DNA of 64,000 nt from Triangularia verruculosa (Eukaryota; Ascomycota; Sordariomycetes; Sordariales; Podosporaceae). Made by a program: the position numbers and the translations under genes. Of this stretch, positions 20,380-31,300 are shown piece by piece. Position 1 is the first letter of the stretch. The number at the start of each line of letters is the position of its first letter. Location: contig MU863929.1 of assembly GCA_033296885.1 (NCBI GenBank), positions 1 through 64,000 on the forward strand, in the 5' to 3' direction. The notes below the pieces were generated by a model, which did no database searches, was not told the origin of the DNA, and was given only the letters and a program-made list of their open reading frames with translations.

Positions 20380-23300
20380 ATGACTTCATCCGGGTACGCC
20401 TTGCTGCTGCTCTGAAGCACAATGATTGGGGCTAATGCTAATCCCCCGCACAGATCTTCAAAGGACCTCGTCAAGGGCCTCACTGGCTATCTCCAGGACC
20501 CGAGTCTGCCGCTCCCTGCAGAAGTCAATGCCATTATCTCCAGCTATCTCGATAAACATGAGAAACTCGAAGAGAGCTCAGGCGACAAGCTGGATGACGA
20601 ACTTACCACTATCTGGGAGAAGATAGTACGAGATCGTCCAGAGCGATATGCCGCCTTTCTGGTCATTCTGCGCGAGCTGCGTCCGGTCCTTCGAACGCCA
20701 AACCGCATCTTCAAATGGTGGGATAAGCTGCTTGATCCCGTACTCGAGTATGTAGCCTCCGAAAGAGGACTGGCCCGGGAGGTGCTCGAACACACGCTCG
20801 ATCTACTCTCGACAGACGAGCACGATGACCCCGATGCATGGAATTCAGGGCAGATGCTGCCTCTTGTCAGTCGGCTGCTGGCTCGCTGGCTGGAAATTGT
20901 CCAGTCTGAAGAAAATTCTGGGCCTGCAGTTGAGCTCAAGGAGAGGATGATCAAAGATGCTCTGGTGGCCTTTGGGAAACGAGACCCGAAGGGCTTCATG
21001 ACAGTCTTGAACGGCTTCATCATGAAAAAGGATGATCGTAATGCCGCCCTGACCCTGTTGATTAACTTCGTCTCGTCCGGACCACCACACCTGCATCTGA
21101 TCCTGCAGACTCCTTTATTCCAGAGCTTACTGCAATCGCTGCAGCGTGACGAGTCGACCAATACCGTCACAATAGCTCTGCTAGCCCTGAACATGATCTT
21201 GCCGTTTATACCCAGCGACCTCGTCGCCTACCTCCCCACGCTTTTCAACATTTATGCCAGACTACTATTCTGGGATCGGGACTCGTTGTTCACACAGCAA
21301 CACACCGAGATGGGGGAGGGCAAGGACGGCCCATGGGCCACGATGCCTTGGGAGAAGGTATTAATGGACCCAGATTATGATGGAAGCTCCATCCACTACC
21401 TCCAGAACTACTTTAATCTGCTCTACGGCTTGTACCCCATCAACTTCTTGGATTACATCAGAAAACCTCACAGATATCTTCGTCATGCCAACAACCCTGA
21501 GGATATTGATGTGCAAGCCATGGAAATCCGGGACAGATCAGAGCGGTTCAGGAAAATGCACCTTTTGCATCCCAACTTTTACAACCTTACCATTGAATCA
21601 GAAAGGACGGATTTGAGCCGCTGGCTCAGGAGTGAAGCTGATGAAGTCCTGGCTGATTGCACAGCTTTACAAATCCAGCCCGGATCTTCAGCTCTTAATT
21701 TCCAGACAGATGCATCGCTGCCGGGCGTGCCAGCTTCGGTACTCAGCGAGTGTCCAGATCAAGACAGCCGGGAATTTGCTCTCCTGAGCAGCCCGGTTGT
21801 TGAATCTTCACATCAGTCGATGACAATTCCGTCGCTGGCACTTGATCGGCCTGGTTCCCAACTGAGCCACTCCACGCCTTCTGGATACAACACGCCAGAA
21901 GCTAGAAGCCGCAGAGGCGGTGATAGTCCGACACTACCACCACAGCTTCAGCCATCTGCCTCGCACAGTCGGCTGCAAGACCTGATTCATTCCAATAAAT
22001 TGATCAAATCAGGTCTTCATCAATCACTCAACAGCGACAGCGTGCCATCTCTGGTGCTCAGCCCCCAAGAGCAACCGGGGGAAAAGAGCCCGCTATTGCC
22101 GCCCACCACGCAGATCTCGCAACAGGAGGGGCGAGCCAGCGTTGACCTGGCTGAACAGACTGCTCTACTGCAGCACGAACGTCTTCTTCTGCTCAACGAC
22201 CTTCAATATGAAAGGTTCATCAAGCAACAGCACATGATGCACATGGGTGAACTGCGCCGCAAACAAGTCAGGGAGGCAGCGACAGAGGCCGAGACTCAGA
22301 ACCTCGTAATGGCGAATCGTAGTTTGAAACAGCGTTTGGACGAGGCCAAGAGGAGCGAAGCCCAGAACAAGAAGGAGTTTGACAACCGCCGAAACATGGC
22401 AAAGAAGTGGGAAGACTCTCTGTCTAGCAAACTCAAGGTTCTTCGTGACGAGCAGAAGAGATGGGTGCAAGAGGAAGCTGATCTTAGGCGACAACTGGAG
22501 AAGGCTCGAGGGGAAATCGAGAGTTTGCGGCGAATTGTGGATGAGGCAGAGAAGAAGAGGTTGGAGTCGGAGCAGAACCTTGAAGCCGTTGATATCAGCA
22601 CGGGCATGATTGAGAAGCTCAAGGCAGAAATCGCCAGGCTCTCTGCTACCGAACACATGTTCCATGGCAAGGAGGTCAAGATGCAAACAGCCATGCAAGA
22701 AGCAGCAGCAGCTGAGGCCAAGACAGAGCAGCTGTCGAAGGAACTTGCGGCTCGCGAGGAGCAGCTGGAAAGGCAAAGGCGACATTACCAGAACGAAATC
22801 GAGAACTTGAAATCCGATCTGGGGAAAGCGCTGCAAAACAAGCAACAGCCATCGTCGAAAGAAGTGGTGGCGGCGTACGAAGGGGCGCTCGCAGAGGCAA
22901 GGGCCAAGAACACTGATATACAGAAACAGTATGCGGCACTGATGAGGAAATACACAGTACTTAAGTCGTCACTGTTGGACATGCAGTGCGAGGCGAACGA
23001 GAAGGGCGGGAGGTCAACCGAGACGCCGACGTCGGTGGCTGACGGTAGGGCCGACCCAGGACTTGATGGGAGTCCCATTATTGGTAGAGCTATTCGATCC
23101 CCGCGTGTAGTCCCAGATTCGGGGGGATTTGAAGGATCACATAACGCCACGCCGCCGTTGGAGCCGCTGTCGGGCTCGCTCGGTTCGGTACTTCCACCAA
23201 ATCGCCCGTCGACGCCACCGGGGCGACATGAAGCGTCAGGATCGGGCAAGACAAGCCCGCAAGCCGAGCGGTATTTCGGGAGAGGTATTTGATACTTTTG

Positions 23301-23459
23301 ATTACCTTGTCAGGTTTCGACATGCCTATGCTTATTATCATCTTGACAGGGGGCGTCCAGAACACGAAGAAGGATAAGAAGGAGAAGAAGGAGGAGAAGC
23401 CGGAAAAGAAGGAGAAGAAGCTCGGCACGGGCATTAGAGGTATCCGTGGGTTTGTGTAA
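20380..23459 (+). CDS. TSC1: Tuberous sclerosis complex 1 protein (hamartin)
   Basis: Hamartin partners TSC2 in the GAP complex that turns down Rheb and TORC1. Three exons are proposed. A 14-bp first exon (20380-20393) encodes MTSSG. Exon 2 is 20454-23284 and exon 3 is 23350-23459, for 984 residues. The first intron (60 bp) has donor GTACGC and a GCTAAT branch before CCCGCACAG; splicing gives MTSSGSSKDLVKG, the usual fungal start. Residues ~30-420 form the helical HEAT-like hamartin core (for example FKWWDKLLDPVLEY, LLYGLYPINFLDY). After a Ser/Pro-rich linker, residues ~570-860 are a long coiled coil. The last intron restores a Lys/Glu-rich tail ending IRGIRGFV. A single-frame reading would start at 20422 and stop at 23292, losing both ends. 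Confidence 0.9.
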
Positions 23460-24196
23460 AGGGGGTGGTAGTTATTATATATGGGAAGCGAGCGTTGTAT
23501 ACAGCCATGGCTTACAACACAACATGTAGAGAGAAACCGAGAGAAATGTAAACCATGATCATCACAGGGGACCCCTTCTGTCCCATCGCCAAGAGTTTGT
23601 ATAAGGCTCAGAAGTGGACCAATCCCCAGCCTCCCGTTAATGGCGGGGAGAATGTCTGCGCCGCAAACTGAGGTTCCACTCGGACTTGGGATGCTGGACG
23701 GATTTGCTCTTGAAACCAACAGGCAGCGGGAATCTGTAAATAACATTCTTTCCCGTCGCGTTCTTTGAGGGTATTTTCAGGTGGTGATACTTTGCCGATA
23801 TATATTGAGTGGGTGTCTGTCTGAATTTGTCAAAAGTTGGGCAGCTTACACGACGGTTACATTGTCCAATCAACTTACAGAACGTCGCGCGCTTCGAGGG
23901 CTTGCGTGGACTGGTTGGTAGGCTCTGGACCCTTACTTTTCGGTTTCGGCATCATTCGCGTCGAGGATCGAAGGGGAATTTTCTGTTTTAGTTGGAACAG
24001 GTGCTACTATAGGCGAGGAAAAGAGTTACGATCAAGGGGACGAGCGAATATTCAACGGGCGAAGATAACACGACAACAATCGATCGAAATAGTTTTGCGC
24101 GCGACACTTTGAGCAAAGCAGCCGGACCGACCGAGCCGATCTGTTTAAAAGGCTGTCGCGACAGCTTCATTCAATTACCGACACACACGAGCTGCA
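23460..24196. other. Intergenic, nothing recognised
   Basis: 3' flank of TSC1 and promoter/leader of the single-pass membrane protein gene. No further ORF has support. Confidence 0.4.
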
Positions 24197-24850
24197 ATGG
24201 CGCCAATACCACAACCACAACCACAGCAACCGGGGGGGTTCTTGCTCGCAAGACAGACACCAACGAAGACCATCCCGGCCTCGTACGGCGCGCTGTACAC
24301 CTCGCTCGACCCGGGCGCCATCGCGGGCATCGTGCTGGGTTCGGTGGCGGGGTTTTGTCTGATCCTGTGGCTGTTTTACGCGTGCATCAACATGGGCAAC
24401 GTCGATTCCACCACCGAGGGGACCGCTAGTGTGGTGACACGGAAGAGTCACCACCACACCCACCGCCACCGGTCGGCGTCGGCGCATAGGAGGTCGAGGA
24501 ATATTGAGATTACGAGGACGACGAGGGAGCAATCTAGGGGGCCGGTGGTTGTGGAGGAGAGGATGGGTGGTGGGGGGGTGGATGGTGTGATTCTTGAGGA
24601 GACGAGGAGGAGGAGTTATTCAAGGGGTGGTGGGGGAGGGGGAGGGGTGAGGAGGGTGGTGGAGGTGAGTGATGATGATACGGCGGATACGGGGGGGGAT
24701 GAGGTGGTGGTTATTGAGGAGCATAGCCCGGTTAGGGGGGGGAGTAGGAGGAGGGAGAGGAGTCGGATTAGGAGCCAGGAGAGGAGGAGTGGGGGGTATG
24801 ACAGGGAGCGGGTGGTGGAGGTTAGGAGGAGTGCTAGTCGGGTTAGGTGA
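24197..24850 (+). CDS. Single-pass membrane protein with Arg/Ser/Gly-rich cytosolic tail
   Basis: Intronless, 217 residues. A Pro/Gln-rich N-terminus of ~30 residues is followed by one transmembrane helix at ~41-64 (AIAGIVLGSVAGFCLILWLF). A His/Arg/Ser-rich tail follows with HHHTHRHR, RRSRN, a Gly-7 run, and repeated RRR/ERSR clusters mixed with acidic patches. There is no signal peptide, and the charge pattern puts the basic tail in the cytosol. Short fungal proteins of this layout are common and uncharacterised. The tail is encoded by strongly G-rich sense-strand DNA with runs of up to nine G. Confidence 0.75.
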   Translation: MAPIPQPQPQQPGGFLLARQTPTKTIPASYGALYTSLDPGAIAGIVLGSVAGFCLILWLFYACINMGNVDSTTEGTASVVTRKSHHHTHRHRSASAHRRSRNIEITRTTREQSRGPVVVEERMGGGGVDGVILEETRRRSYSRGGGGGGGVRRVVEVSDDDTADTGGDEVVVIEEHSPVRGGSRRRERSRIRSQERRSGGYDRERVVEVRRSASRVR

Positions 24851-25557
24851 TGAAGGCATTTATTGGAAAGACGGTAAAGTGGGTTGGTGGTGGCATGGTT
24901 GGGTGGGTGGCTGCTTGTGTATATAATGATTGATGGGACGGACAGCTGGGACTTGTATGCTTTTCTTTTGGATATTTGATGTAAGGTAGGATGGGTTGGG
25001 AAAAGTGGAAGTGGATTTCCGATTGTCTTTGGGAACCCGACAGTATGGGATGTGTTTCAATCACGCAAGGGGGAGACGGGTACCGGTGTGATTATTCTGT
25101 GGCGGCTTTGCAGTTTTCTGATTTTCTTGTAGCTTACCTTATTTTAGATACCTCTTGTCGCATTACTTCCTTGCCCAACAGCTAACGCAAAACCAATGTC
25201 AACATGGCATCATGGCCAGCTCCTCAAGCTCTGAAGCTTCTGAAAGCTTTCCGGTCTTGGCGCCTGTAGCAGACACCGGACCCGGCGATCAACCACCCCT
25301 GCGTTAGAGCCGTTAAAAAGCTCCGGGAGAAGCCCCACCCTGCCCTGCAATGACATCACCAGCAGGTGTTAGAACGGTGGTTCATCCACATGCACACGTC
25401 AATGGACTGTAGTTGCCTTACTCAGTGGCATGTGAAAGACGACTCTGTAGCTTATGGCGGATGACGTTTGTGTTACTATTTGAATTGGACTCGCCCTTGC
25501 CATTTTGTTTCGTAACTTCAACTTCAACATCAGCACTCATACAACAATTGAAACATC
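24851..25557. other. Intergenic, nothing recognised
   Basis: 3' flank of the membrane-protein gene and promoter of the NTF2-like gene. No coding or structural feature recognised. Confidence 0.4.
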
Positions 25558-26786
25558 ATGGATCACCCAGTTAAGGACATCAAGAACGTAATCCGCTCCC
25601 TCACCCAGGGCAGCGCTGAGGAACAGGTGGCTACCGTGTCCAAGTACTTTGCCAAGGGGGCTTCATTCACCCATCCCTTTTGTCGGGTGCCGTCATTCAA
25701 GGATAGACGGATTCCTTTGACGAACATCACAAATTTGGACTCCAGAGCAGCGATTATCGCCATTTACCGATGGTTTGTCTTCCTTTCCCCATCCTGTTTT
25801 CCCTCCCACTTCAGAATCTAAACTTCTATTGCTGCAGGTACAAGCTCCTCTCCCCCCGCATCTCCCTCTCCATCTCGTCCGTCTCCTTCGACCAAAAGAC
25901 AAACACTCTCTACGTCCGCCTCGCTCAGGACTTCTCCATCTGGTTCATCCCCTTCCACAAGGCCCGCCGGGTAGAACTCGTCTCCGTCCTTACCCTCGAG
26001 CCCCGCTCCAACAACACATCTTCATCCTCCAACGGCCACGCTACCCGTTCCAGCGGCACAGCTTCCAACCTCCTCGTTGAGCCCCTCCCGCAACACTCAC
26101 CAAGCGAAGCCTCCACCGACGGCGACACACTCTACGATGCCGCCTCTGAAACCCGTCATCTGATCCAAGAAGGCGAGAAGCCTTCCTTTTCCGAGGTAGC
26201 TGCTGGCGAGTCAGCTGCTCCTAGCTCGCCTATCACCGGCCCTTCACACACCAACGAATCCAACGGCAAGGCCAAATCCGGCAGCGGCAGCAGAGGCCAG
26301 GGCCAGCATGGTCAGGGTAATGTGAAGTACTACATCACCCACCAAGAGGACTTGTATCAGGTTACCGAGTTCCTCAAGTTCATCTCCTTGACTCCGGGGT
26401 CGATGGTGTATGGAACCTGGCAGCTTTTCTCCGCCTTCCTCTGTGTGATCGGCGCCATTGTTCTCGGCCCGTTGATGGAGATGTTTTTTGGGGCTGTTGG
26501 CTTGGGGAAGCAGAAGGGGCAGGAACTCCGCCGGGAAGGACGGGAGGCGGTGGACCAGGGGAGACAGGTTGTGAATGAGGTGGTTGGGGATGCTAGACAG
26601 GTCGTCAACGGGGTGGTGGATGATGCCAAGGGTAGGGTCGGGGAGGCGGGGAATTGGATTTTGGAGGAGGTTATTGGTTTGAAGGAGCAAGCGGGTAGGG
26701 CTGAAAAGAGAATGGGGGAGAAGGTGGTGAAGGAGGGGGAGAGGTTGCAGAGGGAGGGGGAGAAGGTTGTGAAGGCGAACATTTGA
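25558..26786 (+). CDS. SigF-like NTF2-like domain protein with membrane segment and amphipathic tail
   Basis: Two exons, 25558-25772 and 25838-26786, joined through Trp (AIYRW|YKLLSPRI), give 387 residues. The N-terminal half matches the fungal SigF-like NTF2 family: MDHPVKDIKNVIRSLT, SFTHPFCRVPSF, FSIWFIPFHKARRVELVSVLTL, then YYITHQEDLYQVTEFLKFI. An insert of ~110 Ser/Gly-rich residues separates the last two blocks. A hydrophobic segment follows (LFSAFLCVIGAIVLGPLMEM, ~285-310). The last ~80 residues are an uninterrupted amphipathic helix with an 11-residue-like periodicity (EAVDQGRQVVNEVVGDARQVV), as in lipid-surface-binding proteins. I infer an organelle or lipid-droplet membrane location; the function is unknown. 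Confidence 0.85.
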
Positions 26787-27317
26787 GAGGGTGAGTGACG
26801 ATGAGGGATGAGAGAAATGAAAAAGAATTTGGGTCTTGGGTAATGGGTAATTTGGCTATGGTTGGGCTTTGTTAGATTATTTGGGTTCGCTTTTGGTCTT
26901 CATCGGTTTGGTTCCTAAAATCATGTGAGGTTTTGGTTTTACTCATGGCGTTGAAATTGCATTCATAGTCTTTTTCGTGGTATAAGAATGGATTTGGGGC
27001 TTTTAAAAGCATGGTAGAAATTGAAGTGCTGTGTTGACTTGGTTGGATCAACTCCATCTGAGCTTCGCATCAACTTGCTCCTATCCCATGACCCAAGTCT
27101 TGCCACACACCGCATCAACCAGACCAGATCAGCCGATGCCCTTCTTTCTTCGTCCAGTGACGAAGAGCTCAGCGCCTTCAGACGACCGCTTGCTCGCGGT
27201 GCTGGGCAGCTCTCACCTTCTTCACAGTCGCAAGAGGGGATTTTTTCCGGCCTAATTCCACACCATACACCTACCACGAGGTCGACAATCCCGTCGTTCC
27301 TCCTGGACTGAACCCTT
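26787..27317. other. Intergenic with first copy of a 63-bp direct repeat
   Basis: 3' flank of the NTF2-like gene. From 27139 to 27201 it holds one copy of a repeat whose partner is at 27313-27375. Short frames here have no recognisable domain. Confidence 0.45.
27139..27201. repeat. 63-bp direct repeat, copy A, with internal hairpin
   Basis: 60 of 63 bases match copy B at 27313-27375. Each copy contains a perfect 8-bp inverted repeat (TCTTCGTC / GACGAAGA) around a 4-base loop, CAGT here and CGGT in copy B. Confidence 0.8.
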
Positions 27318-27375
27318 CTATCTTCGTCCGGTGACGAAGAGCTCAGCGTCTTCAGACGACCGCTTGCTCGCGGTG
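27313..27375. repeat. 63-bp direct repeat, copy B, with internal hairpin
   Basis: Partner of copy A, offset by 174 bp in the same orientation, with three substitutions, one of them in the hairpin loop. It overlaps the 3' end of the minus-strand frame at 27318-27848. Confidence 0.8.
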
Positions 27376-27848
27376 GTGGTGGGAGCGAAGCTCGAGTGAT
27401 CGAGCGCGATGACTTCTCTCCACCACTGGTCCTTCATGCCAGCCGTCTTCAGGATGCTGTCCCCGTGAGGGAGATTGGGAGGCGCAAGTCCCATGTGCTC
27501 ATCACGCGGATGGGTGTTGTTGTCCGGTTTCTGTTTCTTGGGGGTGGAGTCGTTATTGTCGCCTTCGAGCGGTTCCCGACAGATGGGACAGTCGATAGTT
27601 GTATCCCGGTACGCGTTTTGTTGCGCGTAATTGGCGTCGAGGCCGCGGCGCTGGTAGATGCACTCTCGGACGTAGTCGGGGAGATGGTCGACAGAGGAGG
27701 GAGCGAGGGAGGGTAGTAGTACACGTCTGCAAACTCCGACCGCTTGATGCCTGACGTTGCAAGCAGGAGTTCCGTTCGAGGAGGTAAGAGTAATGTGGTG
27801 TATACGGGGCGCGCGCAGGCGGAGCTGGGAGTCATGAAGTGATCTCAT
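27318..27848 (-). CDS. Uncertain ORF or gene fragment with a CPIC motif
   Basis: 176-codon minus-strand frame. The middle (LPDYVRECIYQRRG, YAQQNAYRDTTIDCPICREPLEGD) reads like a real protein and has a CPxC pair of the kind seen in RING fingers. The remaining zinc ligands are not visible, and the ends look non-coding. The C-terminus is made by repeat copy B. It could be one exon of a spliced gene, a pseudogene fragment, or chance. Confidence 0.3.
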   Translation of the reverse strand: MRSLHDSQLRLRAPRIHHITLTSSNGTPACNVRHQAVGVCRRVLLPSLAPSSVDHLPDYVRECIYQRRGLDANYAQQNAYRDTTIDCPICREPLEGDNNDSTPKKQKPDNNTHPRDEHMGLAPPNLPHGDSILKTAGMKDQWWREVIALDHSSFAPTTTASKRSSEDAELFVTGRR

Positions 27849-28309
27849 AGACTCTGGTTGTCGAGCTTTCTCCCGTCGAGTTCGTGAAACCTAAAGAGGA
27901 GCTTACCGTGATAGTCGTCATTAAGGGGGGTTCCACCTATTCATCTTATTAAATACACATAGCAAATAGGGGGTGCTTCATGAGTATATATACACCTGAA
28001 ACATTAATCACTCATCTCTAGCTGTCTCTAATGCAAAACAAATTCATGCTACTATCCCGTGTATTTCATACAGTAAAATACATGCTCTATCTAATACTTT
28101 CTTAGCTCTTCCAATCCAAATGTATCTCTCGTGTATCCAACTCCTCAACAAAAAAGATCAAAAAAAAATCAAGTAAACAAAAACAACACCTGGGTATTTC
28201 CCTTTCGCTATCGTGTTTTACAAAAAAATACACCTCCTTTCTTACACCCCAACCTTCTTCATCATCATCCCATTATCAATAAATCATGTTTTTTTGCTTG
28301 TAACTCCCA
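27849..28309. other. Intergenic, nothing recognised
   Basis: AT-richer sequence, largely the 3' untranslated side of the CSC1-type channel gene. No gene seen. Confidence 0.4.
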
Positions 28310-31300
28310 TCAGAGGTTAATCAAATCCACATCCGAAAAGTCCGGCGGGTTCTTCCCATACACCACCCTCACCTCGCTATCCAGCGCCGTCCCCTCGTTC
28401 GTGATGGAAATGTACTGACTAAACTCATTCGTCCTCCGAATCTCATCATCACTCACCCCCAGGTCGTCCCGTGGGATCCAGACAATCGGCCTCCTCGCCC
28501 GCAGCGCCGAATGCTGAAACGCCTTGCGGACCAAGACGTCCCTCTCCTCCGCCGTCAAGTCCTCCACGGCATCGCAGTAACCTCCATACAAGGCATCGCC
28601 CATCGCGCGCTGAGCCTCGAGGTCCTTTTGCCGCTTGTGCTTGCGGTAGTCGGCCGCAGTCCGGAGCGCGTCGTTAGTCTTGCCAGTAGCACGCCTAATC
28701 TGCCTTCCGCCGTGGGCCGCCCACCGCCCTGCGTGGGACATCTTGGACATGACGGAGCCGGTTCGGGAGTGGGAGCGCTTATGCTGCCCGATCTTTTCGA
28801 GTTCAATATCCTCGCCGGGGCCGTTAGCTCCGCCAGTAAGGTTGGTGGTCTCGTCATCGTCGTAGAGGCCAAGACGGCGCTCCTGCGCTCTCCGGAAAGC
28901 CTCGTCACGGAGAACGGCCTCGTCTTCAAAGGTGATGGGTAGGTAGCGGAAGAGGGGGCCAAACGACGCGTTCAGGACATACTGATACAACGCCGTGAGG
29001 AAGATGGTGACGACCATGATCAACGCCTGGGGAACACAAGCAGCATTACCGAGCTCATCCCGAGCCAGGGAAAAGAGACCGACCAGACAAAGCTCCATTA
29101 CGTACAGCCCCGTAAATGTCTGGTTGATGGCCCGTGGATAAAGCACACCGCCGGTGTCTGTCTTGAAGCGCGTGACATACAACATGTTGTATCGGTGAGC
29201 GACCCAAAGGAGACTGAAAGTGATGATGGCAAAGATGGAAATGAGCGGCGCGGCGATAGAGTAGATGAGGGCGATGCAGGCGAAGTTTGTGTACACAGGG
29301 AAGAACGAGCCCCAGTTGATGTGCGGAAGCTGTGTGTTGCGAATCCACTTCGCTCGCGCGGTATTGTCGACAACTCGAGCCCAGAAATACCAAATGGCGA
29401 GTGTTCCAATCTGCAGCAAAGTACCTGAGCTGGTTGATAAGGCCTGCAGTATCATGTAGGAGAAAAAGTAGTTGGCCGCCTTGGGGATGTTCGTGGCCAG
29501 GATATCAGGGGTCTTCTGGGGATTGTTCCCAACTTCCTCCAAGACCTGGAATGTACCTGCTGCAATAGAGACAACCAGGAACACTTGGGTAAATAGGAAT
29601 GCAAAGTAGTAAATCTGGACCGTCTCTGATTTGAAAGATCCAGTCTTCTCCCCTTGGAAATTGGCCAGCAAGTCGAGGACAGTCGGGACGAGTGACAGGA
29701 GGATGGCCAGCACAATGGCAGGCAACACACCAGCCACGGCTTTAACGGCGTTCAACAGTGTATCGCTGCTTTTGATAAAGGCAAGCCATGGGAACTGCTC
29801 AATAAGAGCGTCGATTTGTGACAGCGAAGCTGTCCAGGCAACAGGAATGGCCCAGAGGACAATCATGCCGCCGACGACGAGGAATACAATCGCCCTTCGG
29901 AGCCAGGCGCTCCACCACATTATGGCCATGTTATCCCAGATGACATCGTCGGGCGATATCTCGACCATGCGTGGTGCCATGTGCTTCGGTACGTGGTGGG
30001 TGACCGACTGGCAGGCCATATGAGCAGCAACCTGGTGATTGAACTGGATGAAGGCCGAGTTCATGACGGGGTAGCGTTCCGGGTTTTGTTGATCTTCTTC
30101 AATCTCCATGTTGAGCTGGGCGAGCTGTTCTCTGCACCAGTAGATGGTGTCAACCTTTTTGTTGATCAGAGGCAGTCCGGGTAGCCAGGCAGGCGTCCAC
30201 TCAAAATTAGCTACCCGATGTTGCGGGCGGTCTTTTGGTTTCAGCCACTTCTTCCACTCAGCCCCATCCTCTGGGTGTGTCCTGTAGTCGTAGTTATAAG
30301 CTTGTGGATAATCCACGGGCTCCGTTTCATCTTCCACCCACGGCATCGAGCTCTTGAATTTCTCCCAGAATGACTTCTTTTCTGTCTTTGCCCAAGGGTA
30401 TTCGCCGCCCTCGTATCCCTGAGGGATTGGAGACGCATAGCTACCCGTTGGAGGCTTCCAGAACTGGAACCAGAGAGTTTTCTTAGTCACAATCATCTCG
30501 TCCATATTAGTAGCCTTGCGAGTTGTGTTTCCAAAGCTTCTAGGGTTGAAGTCATCGTGCGTGCCACTGTCATAGGTCGCGTTGGATGCCGTGTGTTGGT
30601 GCCTGGTGGATTGGGTGAGTGGCCTCTCCGAGGCGTATGACGTTCTAGGTTTGTCGTCCTCGTCGACGGCGATCTGAGCTCTTCGAGGAGATGAAACATC
30701 TGATGTGGGCGAGTTGCTAGGGGACGGAGCTCGCTTCTCAGGCTGGTTCAACATGGTAAAGCCTCCAGATCTTTCCAACTCACTGTCAATACCCTTTCCG
30801 ACAGCCTTCGCTCCTCCGAGAATGCCCAAGCCGGCTCCACTGACCGCAGCGGCGCCCTTGCCTAGACCTTTGCCCAAACCGCGGCCAATCTTAGAGAGCG
30901 GGTTGCCGCTCAGGTTGTCCATCTCGATGTCCTCGGACCCTTCCTCCTTCACATTTGTCAGGTCACCCTCGGGCTTCTTTTCATTGTCTGCCACCTCTTC
31001 TTGCACACTATGTGGAACTCTCGGCGTGTTGGCGCTCAAGCCTCCCGGGCCTTCAGCGCGCCGCTGAGCCTCCAAATTCTCTGCCTTTGCCTGCTGCGCA
31101 CGCTGAGCCTTGTTCGCCCTGCCCTCAGAAGTGAAGCGTTGCCTCAGGCCGCCTTCCTTGGCTTGTTTCAGCTGCTTGCGCTTTGCTTCCCGGATAAGGT
31201 CGCTCTCGGCCGCCTCGAGCTGTTTGTGAATAGCATCGCGTTTATGGATCTTGGCGAGAAGTGGTGTAAAGTCCCGTGTCAGCCAGACATTCCTAATGCC

